Part shown: one piece after another, positions 20,529-21,154 of the stretch | How the letters are laid out: every line of letters begins with the position of its first letter | Position numbering within the stretch: position 1 is the first letter of the stretch | Virus record (IMG/VR): IMGVR_UViG_3300042090_002954 | Span: 1 to 21,154 of that record | Source of the DNA: a virus | Reading direction: 5' to 3' (one strand) | Length of the DNA stretch: 21,154 nt | Notes under the pieces: model-generated | Databases searched by the model: none | What the model was told of the DNA's origin: nothing | Seen by the model: the letters and a program-made list of their open reading frames with translations, nothing else | Translations under genes and position numbers: made by a program

Positions 20529-21095
20529 GTGCTGATCATCGCCAAGATGGATGCGCGCGCTTTCGAGCGCCTGATGACCAAGCTCGCCGCCTTCGACCAC
20601 GAAGGGCCGACGATCATGGCCGAAGCGCTGAATAGCGCCGGCGTGGAATTGCGGCTGGCGACGGTCGCCGCCGAGACGCAGCAGACCGGCCTCGCCGGCG
20701 ATGTGGTCGACCGGGCGCAAACGACGATTGACGCTTCGCGTGGCCGGCTCGCTTTCAGCATCGTGGTGCGCGGCGGCTCGGTGCGATTGAAGTACTTCGG
20801 CGCGAAAGAAGGCGGCGGAGGGGTCTCGGCGAGACCATGGAATAGACCTTCCTTCTATCGCGGGGCGTTCATCACGTCCGGACGTCCGGGCAATCGCCGG
20901 GCGTCGCCGCGGCTTGGCGGGCAGGTCTACACCAATGTCGGCGGCGGTAAGTGGCGGGGACACATCACGCAGGTGCGTCCCGGCCTGTTCATGCCGACCG
21001 AACTCACGCGCGGCGCGACGGCGAAGTCGTTCGAAGCGGGGTCGCGCCGCGCCCTTGAGGGGATCGCAACGCGGCTTGCCGCCCTCCTCAACTGA
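20529..21095 (+). CDS. Minor tail protein, lambda gpZ-like
   Basis: This 188-aa protein is about as long as lambda gpZ (192 aa). It has the family's general layout: an N-terminal helical part (DARAFERLMTKLAAFDH, then IMAEALNSAGVELRLATVAAE) and a beta-rich core with LKYFGAKEGGGGVSARPW, followed by FYRGAFITSG, LGGQVYTNVGGGKWRG, and a late segment LFMPTELTRGATAKSF. Such proteins complete or cap the tail end before it joins the head. The start is a GTG at 20529 with GAGG 8 bases upstream. It lies just beyond the terminator, where the late region begins. Its placement ahead of any terminase or capsid gene in this window is unusual. Confidence 0.65.
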   Translation: MLIIAKMDARAFERLMTKLAAFDHEGPTIMAEALNSAGVELRLATVAAETQQTGLAGDVVDRAQTTIDASRGRLAFSIVVRGGSVRLKYFGAKEGGGGVSARPWNRPSFYRGAFITSGRPGNRRASPRLGGQVYTNVGGGKWRGHITQVRPGLFMPTELTRGATAKSFEAGSRRALEGIATRLAALLN

Positions 21096-21154
21096 GCCGG
21101 CCGACCCTCGCGGGTCCTTCCCCGGCCACCCCCAACAGCCCACGGGCAAGACGT
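21096..21154. other. Non-coding end of window, possible packaging-site region
   Basis: The last 59 bases hold no start of a convincing gene. GACCC (21103-21107) and GGGTC (21112-21116) form a small hairpin followed by CTTCCCCGGCC. GC-rich direct and inverted motifs before the terminase genes are where cos or pac sites lie in many phages, but nothing here proves it. Confidence 0.2.

Overview
The window is the left end of a temperate, tailed-phage prophage in a high-GC bacterium. The host is most likely an alphaproteobacterium of the Rhizobiales/Hyphomicrobiales type. Evidence for this is the very GC-rich codon use with GC3 near saturation, the phage families present (DUF2303, YdaS-type Cro, an S24 repressor with the LPLYAS linker region, DUF5906 helicase), and a twin-hairpin palindrome at 7013-7063 that resembles the dispersed intergenic elements of rhizobial genomes. 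No rRNA, tRNA or CRISPR array was seen. The host assignment is inference.

Layout. (1) 1-955: probable host DNA, with the tail of an unidentified gene, a secreted phospholipase D-like protein, and an AT-rich junction (about 831-955) that looks like an attachment region (exact IHF consensus, 10-bp inverted repeat). (2) 956-10636: one long leftward operon of 17 genes, mostly overlapping by 1 or 4 bases. It runs from a 37-aa membrane peptide through small unknown proteins, DUF2303, a phage beta sliding clamp, SSB, a cytosine-C5 methyltransferase, small phage proteins, DUF4326 and ASCH proteins, an AlpA/excisionase-like protein and the tyrosine integrase. A near-consensus sigma70 promoter (10665-10692) with an operator-like palindrome in its spacer sits at its head. 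(3) 10720-11668: the immunity module, with an S24/HTH repressor, a zinc-ribbon membrane peptide and a divergent control region. (4) 11669-20382: the rightward early operon. It holds Cro, small regulators, a zinc-finger/Toprim primase, a SNF2-type helicase, a beta-class DNA methyltransferase, a DUF5906/SF3 helicase, a roughly 300-bp array of 9-bp repeats in both orientations, and an unknown 285-aa protein. (5) 20383-21154: a promoter-like and terminator-like control segment, then a lambda gpZ-like minor tail protein. This marks the start of the late region, which continues past the window.

How it works together. The repressor probably holds both the leftward and rightward operons through related sites (the AGGAAAA-N-CGATT motif occurs at both control regions). 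On induction, the right operon would supply primase and helicases and the left operon clamp, SSB, methylation and excision functions. No phage DNA polymerase is visible, so the phage clamp would have to work with a host polymerase.

The most unusual items are the phage clamp without a polymerase, the C5 methyltransferase whose target-recognition region is about six tandem repeats, a 132-bp palindrome read through in frame inside a coding sequence (13053-13184), and the iteron-like repeat array after the helicase gene (19214-19509).
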